Shown in pieces: positions 1 through 7,786 of a stretch of 28,688 bases of DNA. Under the pieces are notes generated by a model that saw only the letters and a program-made list of their open reading frames with translations, was not told where the DNA came from and searched no databases. The DNA is from DG-33 sp964345105 (GTDB lineage: Archaea > Hadarchaeota > Hadarchaeia > Hadarchaeales > Hadarchaeaceae): positions 1-28,688 of the forward strand of contig CAYFPZ010000060.1 of the NCBI GenBank assembly GCA_964345105.1, in the 5' to 3' direction. Each line of letters starts with the position of its first letter. The first letter of the stretch is position 1. The position numbers and the translations under genes were made by a program.

Positions 1-84
1 TTCAGTGGGGTTTTCCTAATGGCAGGGGTAATCTGCGCCCCACTGTTGGCACTTTCGGTTGCCATGAGAAAATGACTCGATCTT

Positions 85-129
85 CAAAAAACAAAAAAAG
101 AAAAAGAAGGGGAGTATGCATTTCTCCCC
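85..129 (-). terminator. Hairpin plus U-tract terminator after the deacetylase gene
   Basis: On the minus strand a perfect GGGGAG/CTCCCC stem (arms 109-114 and 124-129) with a 9-nt loop is followed by a T-rich run from about 108 down to 85. It lies just past the deacetylase stop, which fits a transcript end for that gene. The remaining bases 1-84 hold nothing I can recognise. Confidence 0.6.
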
Positions 130-167
130 GCTATTTACACCCAGTTTACCATGTTGTCTACCATTGC

Positions 168-923
168 CTAAGTCAGACGGTCTGCTGTGTCGTCCCAATT
201 CTCATTTTCCATGGCGCCAGTGATGATGTAGCTCGTGCCGGCCACTCCGTGGTCTTTGAACATCGGGTACACGTTGTCGTAGTCGGTCCACCAGCAGTCA
301 TCGAAGGTGAAGACCACCATTGCCTTGCCTTCCTGTGCAGTGCTCCAGTAGTCGTACGCCTCCGCTATCGTCACGATCTCCAATAAGCCGGCGTTCTGTT
401 TTTCAAGAGCGTAGTCCAAAGTTTGGTGAAGCTTTTCTGGCGTGCAGCCGTAGATGGTGGGTTTTGCTTTCACATCGTGCGTCAATATGACCAATAGCGC
501 ATTATCCGCCACACAGTCGTCTATCCATCCTTTAATCTTGCTCCATGGAGTGGGGCGTTTTAATTGCGCACCTTTCAGCGTATACCAGTCTGTTATGGGA
601 TAGGTACTCATAAAGCCCCATACCACTCTACCACTGAGTCGGTACTCCGCAACTATATTGTCGACCGTGTCGTCATGATTTCCGCCTGGATACGCGAGGT
701 GGTCTGGAGTGTCGTAACCGTGTGCTGTGAATGCGGCGTTCACAGCCTCCATCTCCGCGCGGATTTCATCTTCGGATATTCGAGTTAAATTTGGGTGGGT
801 GTGCGTGTGACACTGGAAATCCCAGCTTAGAGTCTGGGCGGATGTTGGCCCTACAGCCACGAACGCGCCCACAAGTCCCACTGCAATCACTGCGGTGAAA
901 ACTAGCCCTAACAACTTTTTCAT
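168..923 (-). CDS. Exported NodB/CE4-type polysaccharide deacetylase with permuted motif order
   Basis: 251 residues. The family removes acetyl (or formyl) groups from carbohydrates using a metal held by one Asp and two His. Residues 1-30 look like a signal peptide (KK, hydrophobic core, then TSAQ), so the product is probably extracellular. The NodB motifs appear in an unusual order. The metal-binding HTHTHP motif is at 39-44, right after the signal. LAYPGG (motif 3-like) is at 76-81 and LLVILTHD (motif 5-like) at 143-150. FTFDDC (motif 1, normally TFDDG and normally first) comes last, at 205-210. This suggests a circular permutation. The ATG has a good AAGGAGG ribosome site at 933-939. The TAG stop at 168-170 is followed in frame by ten codons that look like the missing end of the domain. 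Substrate is unknown. I am sure of the fold family and less sure that the protein is active. Confidence 0.8.
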   Translation of the reverse strand: MKKLLGLVFTAVIAVGLVGAFVAVGPTSAQTLSWDFQCHTHTHPNLTRISEDEIRAEMEAVNAAFTAHGYDTPDHLAYPGGNHDDTVDNIVAEYRLSGRVVWGFMSTYPITDWYTLKGAQLKRPTPWSKIKGWIDDCVADNALLVILTHDVKAKPTIYGCTPEKLHQTLDYALEKQNAGLLEIVTIAEAYDYWSTAQEGKAMVVFTFDDCWWTDYDNVYPMFKDHGVAGTSYIITGAMENENWDDTADRLT

Positions 924-962
924 ACTTTTCAGCCTCCTTTACGCACTATTTTACGTTTTAAT

Positions 963-975
963 GTTTTAAATACGT
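963..975 (-). promoter_or_regulatory. TATA-box promoter for the deacetylase gene
   Basis: On the minus strand CGTATTTAAAAC sits about 45 bases upstream of the ATG and is preceded by an A-rich stretch that could serve as a BRE. Initiation about 25 bases on, near 942, would leave a short leader carrying the AAGGAGG site. Confidence 0.45.
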
Positions 976-1066
976 TTTCTTTTTAGACAAAATTAGGAAA
1001 AAACGCCAAAAATCGTCTTAATAACATGTTTTTCAAACTTAAAAATTAAGTAAAAAAGGAATTGGA

Positions 1067-1150
1067 ATGAAAATTGTAAAAGTTTTAATTCTAATTGTCG
1101 GATTTAACGCATCAACTAAGCACCTTCAAGCACGCAACCGTCAAGAGTAA
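1067..1150 (+). CDS. Possible micro-protein ORF (27 residues) in the long intergenic region
   Basis: The gap 924-1197 is AT-rich and contains this short frame. It has an ATG preceded by AAGGA with a 6-base spacer, a hydrophobic start (KVLILIVGF) and a TAA at 1148-1150. No family is recognised and no well-placed TATA box precedes it, so it may be chance. An A-rich stretch at about 1146-1165 could be the TATA box of the following dcd gene. Confidence 0.18.
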   Translation: MKIVKVLILIVGFNASTKHLQARNRQE

Positions 1151-1197
1151 ATTAAAAAAATAACAATAATCTATCTACTGCAGTGAGATGAACAAAC

Positions 1198-1755
1198 ATG
1201 TTAAAATCCGACCGATGGATACGCGAGATGGCTCTCAAGCACCGAATGATCGAACCTTTCGTCGACCACCAAGTTCGAGAAGGCGTCATTTCCTACGGTC
1301 TTTCAAGTTATGGCTACGACATGCGCCTAGCGGACGAGTTCAAAATTTATGAACCTAAAGGAGAAAGCGGGCTCAATCCAAAGAATTTCGGCCCAAGCCT
1401 GTTCAGGGATTTCAAGGGTAAAACGTGCGAGATTCCTCCAAATTCTTTTGTACTCGGAAGATCGGTTGAGTATTTCAGAATCCCTAGGAAAGTCCTAGCC
1501 CTGTGCTTTGGGAAATCCACTTATGCCCGGTGCGGGGTGGTGGTCAACGTCACCCCTCTAGAGGCTGAATGGGAGGGATTCGTCACGATAGAGATCGCCA
1601 ACTTGGGTCCGAGACCCGCAAAAGTTTACGCGAACGAGGGAATCGCGCAGGTAATCTTTTTGGAGAGCGATGAAGAATGTTTGTCTAGCTATAAAGACAA
1701 AAAAGGCATTTATCAAAAACAAAAGGAAATAACTTTACCTAAAGTTTTAAAGTGA
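1198..1755 (+). CDS. dcd: dCTP deaminase
   Basis: 185 residues. It deaminates dCTP to dUTP, feeding dTMP synthesis, in the cytoplasm as a trimer of the dUTPase fold. Visible signatures are SSYGYDMRLA near residue 40, then GKSTYARCG and VNVTPLEAEWEG (about 104-127), which carry the Ser/Arg and Glu of the active site, and the tail motif YANEGIAQVIF. The sequence resembles the 185-190 residue bacterial-type Dcd more than the bifunctional archaeal DCD-DUT, so transfer from bacteria is possible but untested. The gene stands alone between the deacetylase and the phosphate genes. Its start is the ATG at 1198; no strong ribosome site is seen. Confidence 0.9.
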   Translation: MLKSDRWIREMALKHRMIEPFVDHQVREGVISYGLSSYGYDMRLADEFKIYEPKGESGLNPKNFGPSLFRDFKGKTCEIPPNSFVLGRSVEYFRIPRKVLALCFGKSTYARCGVVVNVTPLEAEWEGFVTIEIANLGPRPAKVYANEGIAQVIFLESDEECLSSYKDKKGIYQKQKEITLPKVLK

Positions 1756-1774
1756 TTGATATACCCAAAAGCTC

Positions 1775-1820
1775 TTTGAATACTTCAAAAGCCCGTCCTT
1801 TTTATGAAGTTATTTTTTCG
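1775..1820 (+). terminator. Hairpin and T-tract after dcd
   Basis: ACTTCA (1782-1787) pairs with TGAAGT (1805-1810), followed by TATTTTTTCG. A shorter competing hairpin, TTTGAA-TAC-TTCAAA, lies at 1775-1789. The site is in the convergent gap between dcd and the PhoU-like gene. Confidence 0.4.
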
Positions 1821-1837
1821 TAACTTACCAAACGGCC

Positions 1838-2515
1838 TCAAGCGTAACTTATCACGATGCTCCTTATCACGTCCGCGACATCCTCGCAACGATCCGCAAC
1901 GTTCTCCATCCTATCTATTGTTTCCTTTAACATCACGCAAAATCCAGCCGTCTTCGATCGATTAATCCAAGCGACGAGTTTCGGCACAAGTTGATTCATT
2001 CGGAATTCGTCGATTCTCTCCTCTATCATCTCCGCTTCGTTTGCTAGATCCATAGCCTCGTGTGGGTTTTGGGTTAACATCCTCAGCGCGTTGCTCACAG
2101 ACTCTACTATGTCGATGAGGCTATCAGACATTGTCTTTAGCCCCTCCTTCAGGTCCTTATTGATTTTTCCTATCGGGATAAGCCTCAACCTCCTCGTCGC
2201 CGCTTCCGCATTCGTCGCGATATCGTCAGCGGTTAGAATGAGTCTTATAATCTCCTCTCGATTTATCGGATGAAAAATTCCCTTGGAGAGCTTCTCGATA
2301 ACCTTTCTCTTGATTTCGTCCGCTTCCTTTTCTCTATCAGCGACTTCATTGAAAGCACTCTTCATCTTTGTCGCGTCCGATTCGCAAAACGCGTAGACTG
2401 TCTTTTTTAACCCAATGATAGTCGCAATGAGTTTGTTCATGTGCTCCTCACAAAGCTTGATGATTTCCTTTTCCTTTTCTTTCCCCAGCCAGATGAGCGA
2501 ACTCCTTGATTTCAA
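1838..2515 (-). CDS. PhoU-like DUF47 phosphate transport regulator
   Basis: 225 residues, mostly helical and charged, of the DUF47/TIGR00153 family related to PhoU. Members are usually encoded beside a PiT permease and are thought to modulate phosphate uptake. Typical features are the two repeated helical halves with a DREKEADEIKRKV-like acidic segment near residue 60 and DRMENVADRCEDVADV near the C-terminus, the E/D-xx-D pattern associated with metal clusters in PhoU proteins. The start is a TTG at 2513-2515 with a clear GGAGG (2523-2527) 7 bases upstream. It follows the PiT gene by about 50 bases on the same strand, so the two are probably one transcript. The regulatory role is from family knowledge only. 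Confidence 0.85.
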   Translation of the reverse strand: MKSRSSLIWLGKEKEKEIIKLCEEHMNKLIATIIGLKKTVYAFCESDATKMKSAFNEVADREKEADEIKRKVIEKLSKGIFHPINREEIIRLILTADDIATNAEAATRRLRLIPIGKINKDLKEGLKTMSDSLIDIVESVSNALRMLTQNPHEAMDLANEAEMIEERIDEFRMNQLVPKLVAWINRSKTAGFCVMLKETIDRMENVADRCEDVADVIRSIVISYA

Positions 2516-2567
2516 TCTTATACCTCCAAGAGATATTGAAACTGTTCTATTTAAAATACGCCATCTA

Positions 2568-3806
2568 TCACGTTGCTATAAAAATGTTGAACAGCCCGAA
2601 TAATACCGCGCTCAAGATAACTACGACGGGGATTGTTAGCCCCCATGTCAAGAGAATTTTTCCAATCGTGCGCTTGTTCACTCCCCTAAAACCCATTGAA
2701 GCTATACCAACGCCTATGATTGCCCCTATGCTTGCATGAGTAGTGGAAATCGGTATCCCGAACCCTATGAGGTAGTATGGAATAACCGTGAAAAGAAAGA
2801 TTACGAATGCATTTGAGTACTCACTTGCAAGTCCGGTCAGCGGATCAAGACGCGTAACCCTGAAGCTCGCAGTTCTGATTACACGGTAACCCCAAGTAAG
2901 ACCGCCTGCTGCCATGCCAATGCTTCCGAGTAAGGCGAGTATTATCATCACTTCCATTGTTGGTGCCCCCGATATTGCCATGGTGGGGGTTACGAAGGCT
3001 CCGGTGGCATTGGCCATATCGTTCGCCCCAAACGCGAAAGCAGAAAAACATAGGGCGACGAGGAGAAGACCGGACATAAGTTTCACATTTCCAGTACTAT
3101 CTGTGCGATTACCGCTTTGGGGGCCCTGATATTTTTTATGAAGCCAAAATGTACCAATGATCCCGAGTATTATCGCGCTCAGGAGAGTTATACTGAAAGA
3201 TTCAAACTGCGGAAATTCAAGAACTTTTTGACAAATGGTAAGCGTGATGGCAAAACCCAAAGCGAAGAGAACTAGATAGCTTAAGATTAAATCCGTTTGT
3301 CGCTTCCTAGGCTTTCTGAAGTATGCGCGGAAGGTGTAGAAGAAGCCAAACGCTACAAGAATGGCGAGAATCGGTGAAACCAACAAGCTGCCAAAAATTA
3401 TGGAAATTTTATCCCAGTTCACCAATTGAGGAGATGCGATGAGTCCAAAACCCAGAACTCCTCCAATGATAGCGTGAGTAGTAGACGTTGGCATACCTAT
3501 CCATGTGCAAAGAGCGACGAAGATACCCGCTGCAAGTATCGCAGCGAAACTTCCCATAATCATCACTCCCTCGGGCAGCGCCTCCTTAGGGATGATACCT
3601 CGATCAATCGTTTTCATCACGAATGGACCGAGAATGACTCCACCAAGTGCGGCAAATATCACAAAGATGATAATAGCTTTTTTCATCGAGATGATGCCTG
3701 CGCCCACTGCACAGTCAGTAGGATTGGCGGCGTCGTTTGCCCCGAGGTTCCACGCCATCAGGAGGCAGAGGAGAATGCCGACAGTGTAAACGAGGAGTAT
3801 AATCAT
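2568..3806 (-). CDS. pitA: PiT-family inorganic phosphate transporter
   Basis: 412 residues from the chosen start. It is an integral membrane secondary transporter that brings in phosphate with H+ or Na+. The two inverted PiT repeats are visible: GANDAANP at 22-29 with MPTSTTHA at 105-112, and GANDMANA at 260-267 with IPISTTHA at 351-358. About ten to twelve hydrophobic segments are separated by a basic cytoplasmic loop near 160-170. I chose the ATG at 3804-3806 because GGGAG precedes it with a 7-base spacer and because a TATA box at about 3845-3857 would start transcription close to or inside the longer frame, which begins with an ATG at 3830. It is followed by the PhoU-like gene. Which cation is used cannot be read from the sequence. 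Confidence 0.9.
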   Translation of the reverse strand: MIILLVYTVGILLCLLMAWNLGANDAANPTDCAVGAGIISMKKAIIIFVIFAALGGVILGPFVMKTIDRGIIPKEALPEGVMIMGSFAAILAAGIFVALCTWIGMPTSTTHAIIGGVLGFGLIASPQLVNWDKISIIFGSLLVSPILAILVAFGFFYTFRAYFRKPRKRQTDLILSYLVLFALGFAITLTICQKVLEFPQFESFSITLLSAIILGIIGTFWLHKKYQGPQSGNRTDSTGNVKLMSGLLLVALCFSAFAFGANDMANATGAFVTPTMAISGAPTMEVMIILALLGSIGMAAGGLTWGYRVIRTASFRVTRLDPLTGLASEYSNAFVIFLFTVIPYYLIGFGIPISTTHASIGAIIGVGIASMGFRGVNKRTIGKILLTWGLTIPVVVILSAVLFGLFNIFIAT

Positions 3807-3841
3807 TGGCGGTCTCCCATCCCTTTTCATGCTGTAGGAAA

Positions 3842-3857
3842 AACAATATATACCTCA
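3842..3857. promoter_or_regulatory. Divergent TATA box between PiT and the DHH nuclease gene
   Basis: ACAATATATACCTC contains a near-symmetric TATATA core that could serve either strand. On the minus strand it fits transcription start near 3825 for the PiT gene. On the plus strand it lies about 70 bases before the DHH gene, leaving a longer leader. Its assignment to the plus strand is weaker. Confidence 0.35.
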
Positions 3858-3918
3858 CTTTTCATCAACATTTCAGGAAGTTAACGGTGCCTAGAAATTC
3901 TTTGGTAAGCGTTAATAG

Positions 3919-5379
3919 TTGAGGCGAATAAATAAAAGAGGAAATTACCAAAAGGTGTTTAAATTCCCACCTAGTCGTGCTGAGGTTAGAAAGTTCCAGC
4001 GGGCTGTTGATGAAGTAATTTCATTCCTCAAGCCGAGGCTGGGCGGTGATACCCGCGTCAAGATCGTCTCCCACGCAGATGCCGACGGGATAGCCGCAGC
4101 AGCGATTATGGCCAGATGTCTTTACACATACAACGTTCCCCTCAACGTTGAGTTAATACGTCCGTTAAAGCCAGAAGAAATAGCCCAGCTCGGGAAGGGG
4201 AACCACGATTTCTTCATATTTTTCGACCAAGGGAGCAGTCAGATCGAAGCGATTCACAAGTTCATCCTCGGTAGGAAACGCGATGTCGTAGTAATCGACC
4301 ACCATCCCGGGGAATTCCCGGAGCACCCCAACTTAGCTTATTTAAACCCCCACACATGCGGGCTTAACGGCGCGAAAGACGTGAGTACTAGCGGCGCGGT
4401 TTACTCCGTCGTCGAGCAACTAGACCGAAGCTTCAGACCTCTTGTTGGGCTCGCGATTGTGGGGGCAATTGGTGACCGCCAAGAGCTCTCCTCGGGTTTC
4501 ACCGGCATCAATGATATCTTAGTGAAGCGGGCGATCGACTTAGGCTTTCTGCGCGTGGGCGAGGGGCTTAGGCTGATTGGGCGCACCTTGAATCAGGTGG
4601 TAGAGTGTTTAAGGTTAATGACGAGGCCCTACATCCCTTCTCTCTCAGGGAACCCGTCTGCCTGCCGCTCCCTCGTCGACGCACTTGGGCTCTCGCCCTC
4701 TAGCACCTTGGTCGAACTCGGCTTAGATGCGGAGCGAAAACTGCGGGATGCAATCCCAGCCCGAGTCGGCTCTCCTGCGGCTGATGAGGGATTCTCCCCC
4801 ACACTCTGGGGGACGGTCTACACTCTAGCCACGGAAGACTTGGTCGGCCCACGTGACCTCGGGGAATACGCAGCGATGCTTGACGCCTGTGCCAATCTCC
4901 GCAAACCCGAGTTCGGCTTCGCCATGGCGGTGGGCGATCAATCTGCACAGGCTGAGGCGCTCGCCCTACTAAACAGCCACCAAGAGCAAATGCTGAAGGT
5001 GCTGGAATGGCTCGTCTCCCACTTTGACTCCTTCAAGCTCACGCCGCGATTGAGGTACATGTACTTCGGCAGTGAGGTGGATTCGACCATGGGGGGTGAG
5101 GCGCTCGCGCTCGCGATAGAGTCCGGGCTCGTCACCACAGACCGCCCGATTCTAGGGATCACGGAAGTTAGCGCGGAGGAGCTCAAGATCTCCGCCCGAA
5201 GTACCCCTAGACTAGCGATGCAGGGTGTAGATGTCGGACGGACTCTGGCTGAAGCTGCGAAAGCGGTAGGAGGAAATGGCGGAGGTCACGATGTCTCGGC
5301 CGCGGCTCGGATACCACGGGAAAGGATGGACGAATTTATCGTCAAGGTCGACCAAACGCTCTCGGGAGGCAGTGAATGA
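3919..5379 (+). CDS. DHH-family phosphoesterase/nuclease (archaeal RecJ/GAN-like)
   Basis: 486 residues. The DHH superfamily hydrolyses phosphodiesters using two Mn2+/Mg2+ ions. The archaeal RecJ-like members include GAN, which works with the GINS/CMG replication complex, and others that degrade RNA. Motifs in order are SHADADG (51-57), FDQGS (102-106), IDHHP (126-130), GAIGDRQE (182-189) and the C-terminal DHHA1 signature GGNGGGH (451-457), so both the DHH and DHHA1 domains look intact. The start is uncertain: TTG 3919 lacks a clear ribosome site, and GTG 3955 follows AGAGGA at a 12-base distance. It is followed at once by pcc1 and then serS and rps3ae. The DHH-pcc1-rps3ae order is a recurrent euryarchaeal arrangement. 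The exact substrate (DNA or RNA) is unknown. Confidence 0.88.
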   Translation: MRRINKRGNYQKVFKFPPSRAEVRKFQRAVDEVISFLKPRLGGDTRVKIVSHADADGIAAAAIMARCLYTYNVPLNVELIRPLKPEEIAQLGKGNHDFFIFFDQGSSQIEAIHKFILGRKRDVVVIDHHPGEFPEHPNLAYLNPHTCGLNGAKDVSTSGAVYSVVEQLDRSFRPLVGLAIVGAIGDRQELSSGFTGINDILVKRAIDLGFLRVGEGLRLIGRTLNQVVECLRLMTRPYIPSLSGNPSACRSLVDALGLSPSSTLVELGLDAERKLRDAIPARVGSPAADEGFSPTLWGTVYTLATEDLVGPRDLGEYAAMLDACANLRKPEFGFAMAVGDQSAQAEALALLNSHQEQMLKVLEWLVSHFDSFKLTPRLRYMYFGSEVDSTMGGEALALAIESGLVTTDRPILGITEVSAEELKISARSTPRLAMQGVDVGRTLAEAAKAVGGNGGGHDVSAAARIPRERMDEFIVKVDQTLSGGSE

Positions 5380-5395
5380 ACTACGGAGGATGCTT

Positions 5396-5647
5396 ATGCG
5401 AATGCGCGCGAAAGTGAGATGCACCTATGGAAGCGTGGGTATTTCGAATGCGATAGCAATTGCACTAAGGCCGGACAGCCATCAAGCCCCAAAAGGTATT
5501 CAGGTGGCGACAGAGGCCCGAGGCAAGCAGGTGGTCAGCATGATAGAGCTTGACGGCAAAATTGAGACACTATTGGCAACGCTCGACGACTTGCTAGCGT
5601 GTACATCAACTGCTGAAAGCGTGATTCAAGGCGGAAGCTTTTCATAG
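5396..5647 (+). CDS. pcc1: KEOPS complex subunit Pcc1
   Basis: 83 residues, the normal size for this small dimerising subunit. KEOPS (Kae1, Bud32, Cgi121, Pcc1) adds threonylcarbamoyl to A37 of ANN-decoding tRNAs; Pcc1 bridges Kae1 molecules and helps bind tRNA. Family features include the N-terminal MRAKV strand, the ALRPDSHQAP segment near residue 24, and a C-terminal helix with DDLLACTSTAE. The open frame extends upstream, but ATG 5396 is favoured because CGGAGG sits 6 bases before it; ATG 5390 is too close to that site. It lies 16 bases after the DHH gene. Kae1 is encoded about 10 kb away on the other strand; Bud32 and Cgi121 are not in the window. Confidence 0.82.
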   Translation: MRMRAKVRCTYGSVGISNAIAIALRPDSHQAPKGIQVATEARGKQVVSMIELDGKIETLLATLDDLLACTSTAESVIQGGSFS

Positions 5648-5677
5648 GCGTGAATTTTATGGAAATTAGGAGATTGG

Positions 5678-7186
5678 TTGCGATTCAAGCTTAAAGCGAA
5701 ATGTACTTTTAGCCGCAACGCCAAGCAAGCGGAAGTCGACATAAAAGCGGCGATAGCCGGAGCTAGGCCGCTCCTATTGAAGGGCGCTCCGAAAGGTAAA
5801 GAGGCTGAGGCTGCGAGTGTTGTTAAATGGCGCGTCGTCGGCAAGAAGTTGGAGCTTGAGATTGAATCGGGCCGTTATGTTCGCGCGCATGATGCTTTAT
5901 TCAGGCTCGTCAAGCTCTTGGGTGAGGAGCTGGGTAAAAAGCACAAGCTCGGTCTCCGTGCAGTGGGGGCGCAGGAGTACCGCATCGTCTTACCTTTCGC
6001 TGAACTTTCAGAAGAGGCGAAGCGTGAACTAGATGGCCTGCCGTGTAAGGTAGAAGTTGAAAAGCAGGCTGTGATTCTGATTTTGCGTGAGTTAAGCGAG
6101 GCAGATTTGCGCGGGCGCGTCGTGGACAGGCTCGTTTCGATGGTAGAGGACATTCTCGCTCGCGTGCCGGCTCGAGTAGTTGCACCAAAAATCATCAAAA
6201 AGGGAAAATCCGTCAAGCATCTCTTCAAGGAGGATCCCTTTAAAGTGGCGAAGCGACTGGGCTGGATATCCGAGTTCCCAGGACGTGGGCAGTGGATTTA
6301 TGCCGCCCCCTACACTAAGCTGCTCCGAGCACTCGAGGACATCATCATCGAGCGGGTCGCCGTGCCACTAGGTTTCGAGGAGGCGATGTTTCCAAAGCTC
6401 ATCCCGCTGGAGGTCATGCAGCGAATGCCGGGCTACCTTGATGGGGTGCCCGAGGGAATGTATTATGTTTGCCCTCCACCACGTGAGCCTGAGGCTTTTA
6501 CAGATTTTAAGCAAAAGCTGAAGTTGACAAAGCAGGTGGCCGTGGAGGAACTAGATAAAGCGCTAAAGGCTCCCGCTTATGTGCTCGCTCCTGCGCAGTG
6601 CGAACCATTCTATGAGATTTTCAGTCGTCGTCGCATCCGACTCGAAAACCTGCCAGCTAAGCTCTTCGATCGCAGCGGGTGGACCTATCGATGGGAGGGA
6701 GGAGGCGTAGAGGGCTTCGTGCGAACCCAAGAGTTTAGGCGGATTGAGTTCGTCTTCCTCGGTGAGCCGAGTGATACTGTTAAGATTCGAGATAAAGTAT
6801 TGGACAAAAGTTTGGGACTTGTGGATGAGCTGGGGCTCGAGTGGCAGCTCTCGGTCGCGACCCCCTTCTACATGCGCGAGGGCGGCATCGAAGCCGACGT
6901 GAGCGACTCGAGAAAGGTAGCGACTTACGACCTCGAGGTGGCGCTGCCTTACAAGAGGGATTGGCTGGAGCTGGGTTCCTACAACGTGCACCGCGCGAAG
7001 TTCGTGGAAACTTTTAAGATAAAGGAAGCTAAGGGACAAGAGATTTGGACGGGCTGCTGCGGCTTCGGCACCACGCGATGGGTAGCAGGCTTTCTCGCAC
7101 AGCATGGGTTCGATCCCTCGCGATGGCCGAAACTCGTGCGAAAGCGAACCGAGCCGTTGCCGCAAGCCTCGAAGATGGTTGAGTAA
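5678..7186 (+). CDS. serS: Seryl-tRNA synthetase, rare methanogen-type (type 2)
   Basis: 502 residues. It charges tRNA-Ser (and tRNA-Sec where present) with serine. This is not the common SerRS with an N-terminal coiled coil. It has the idiosyncratic mixed alpha/beta N-terminal domain (about 1-165) and a class II catalytic core with an active-site zinc. Aligning by eye to the Methanosarcina barkeri enzyme, the zinc ligands Cys306, Glu355 and Cys461 correspond to Cys308, Glu357 and Cys460 or Cys461 (WTGCCGFG). A motif-2-like stretch EFRRIEFVFLGE is at 352-363 and a motif-3-like stretch GFGTTRW at 462-468. The start is a TTG with AGGAG 5 bases upstream; no ATG in frame exists between it and the upstream stop. 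The gene ends one base before rps3ae, so the two are very likely co-translated. Confidence 0.92.
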   Translation: MRFKLKAKCTFSRNAKQAEVDIKAAIAGARPLLLKGAPKGKEAEAASVVKWRVVGKKLELEIESGRYVRAHDALFRLVKLLGEELGKKHKLGLRAVGAQEYRIVLPFAELSEEAKRELDGLPCKVEVEKQAVILILRELSEADLRGRVVDRLVSMVEDILARVPARVVAPKIIKKGKSVKHLFKEDPFKVAKRLGWISEFPGRGQWIYAAPYTKLLRALEDIIIERVAVPLGFEEAMFPKLIPLEVMQRMPGYLDGVPEGMYYVCPPPREPEAFTDFKQKLKLTKQVAVEELDKALKAPAYVLAPAQCEPFYEIFSRRRIRLENLPAKLFDRSGWTYRWEGGGVEGFVRTQEFRRIEFVFLGEPSDTVKIRDKVLDKSLGLVDELGLEWQLSVATPFYMREGGIEADVSDSRKVATYDLEVALPYKRDWLELGSYNVHRAKFVETFKIKEAKGQEIWTGCCGFGTTRWVAGFLAQHGFDPSRWPKLVRKRTEPLPQASKMVE

Positions 7187-7774
7187 ATGGCAGAAGAGAA
7201 GAAACGGGTCGTGAAGAAGTCTTGGCGGGAGAAAGGGTGGTACGACATCATCGCTCCTCCCATGTTCGGCAACGCAAAGATAGGTGAAACTCTCGCCTCC
7301 GACTCGAGTCAGCTTATCGGGCGGATATTCGAGACTACACTGGGTGACCTCATCGAGGATTTCTCGAAGTCTCACATCAAACTATACTTCCAAGTGAAGG
7401 GTGTCGAGGAGGGCCGCGCACTCACCAGTTTCATAAGTCACGACATGGCTCGCGATTACATCCGGAGCCAGATCCGCAGGCGGGCGACACGCATCAGTGA
7501 CATTTCAACTGTGACGACACAAGACGGCTACGGGCTTAGAGTTAGCTCGATTATAACAACACTCCGTCGTGTCCAGAGCTCGCAGCTCGAAGCAATACGC
7601 AGGGACATGCGGAAGGTTGTTCAAGACCGCGCTAGTGAGCGAACATTCGACCAATTCGTGCAGGAAGTCGTGTTGGGGAAGCTCTCTGCCGACCTCTATA
7701 AGGAAGCAAAGAAATACTGTCCGGTTAAGCGAGTCGAGGTTTGGAAGACGAAAGTTTTGGCCGGGCCATCGTAG
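7187..7774 (+). CDS. rps3ae: 30S ribosomal protein S3Ae
   Basis: 195 residues, normal for archaeal S3Ae (eukaryotic eS1). It has a basic N-terminus with the WREKGWYDIIAPPMFG signature at about 11-28, followed by the usual GRIFETTLGDL and a C-terminal PVKRVEVWK. It belongs to the small subunit near the mRNA exit. The ATG directly follows the serS TAA. The TAG stop is immediately followed by a second TAG. glmM starts 12 bases later, so it sits in the middle of the DHH-pcc1-serS-rps3ae-glmM run. Confidence 0.95.
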   Translation: MAEEKKRVVKKSWREKGWYDIIAPPMFGNAKIGETLASDSSQLIGRIFETTLGDLIEDFSKSHIKLYFQVKGVEEGRALTSFISHDMARDYIRSQIRRRATRISDISTVTTQDGYGLRVSSIITTLRRVQSSQLEAIRRDMRKVVQDRASERTFDQFVQEVVLGKLSADLYKEAKKYCPVKRVEVWKTKVLAGPS

Positions 7775-7786
7775 TAGTCGATTTTC

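Noticed and set aside
168..170. TAG within the deacetylase as a pyrrolysine codon
   Set aside because: TAG is used as the normal stop by many genes here (pcc1, rps3ae, glmU, DUF2095, serA, kae1, wtpA, spt4), and the expected residue at the site is Trp. No pyl gene or PYLIS-like element is seen.
3426..3884. Plus-strand ORF of 152 codons within the PiT gene
   Set aside because: It is antisense to the well-supported PiT transporter and its composition does not resemble a protein.
6563..7375. Long minus-strand open frame (270 codons) across the serS/rps3ae junction
   Set aside because: It lies entirely antisense to two clear genes and has no family-like sequence; such frames are common in GC-richer archaeal coding DNA.
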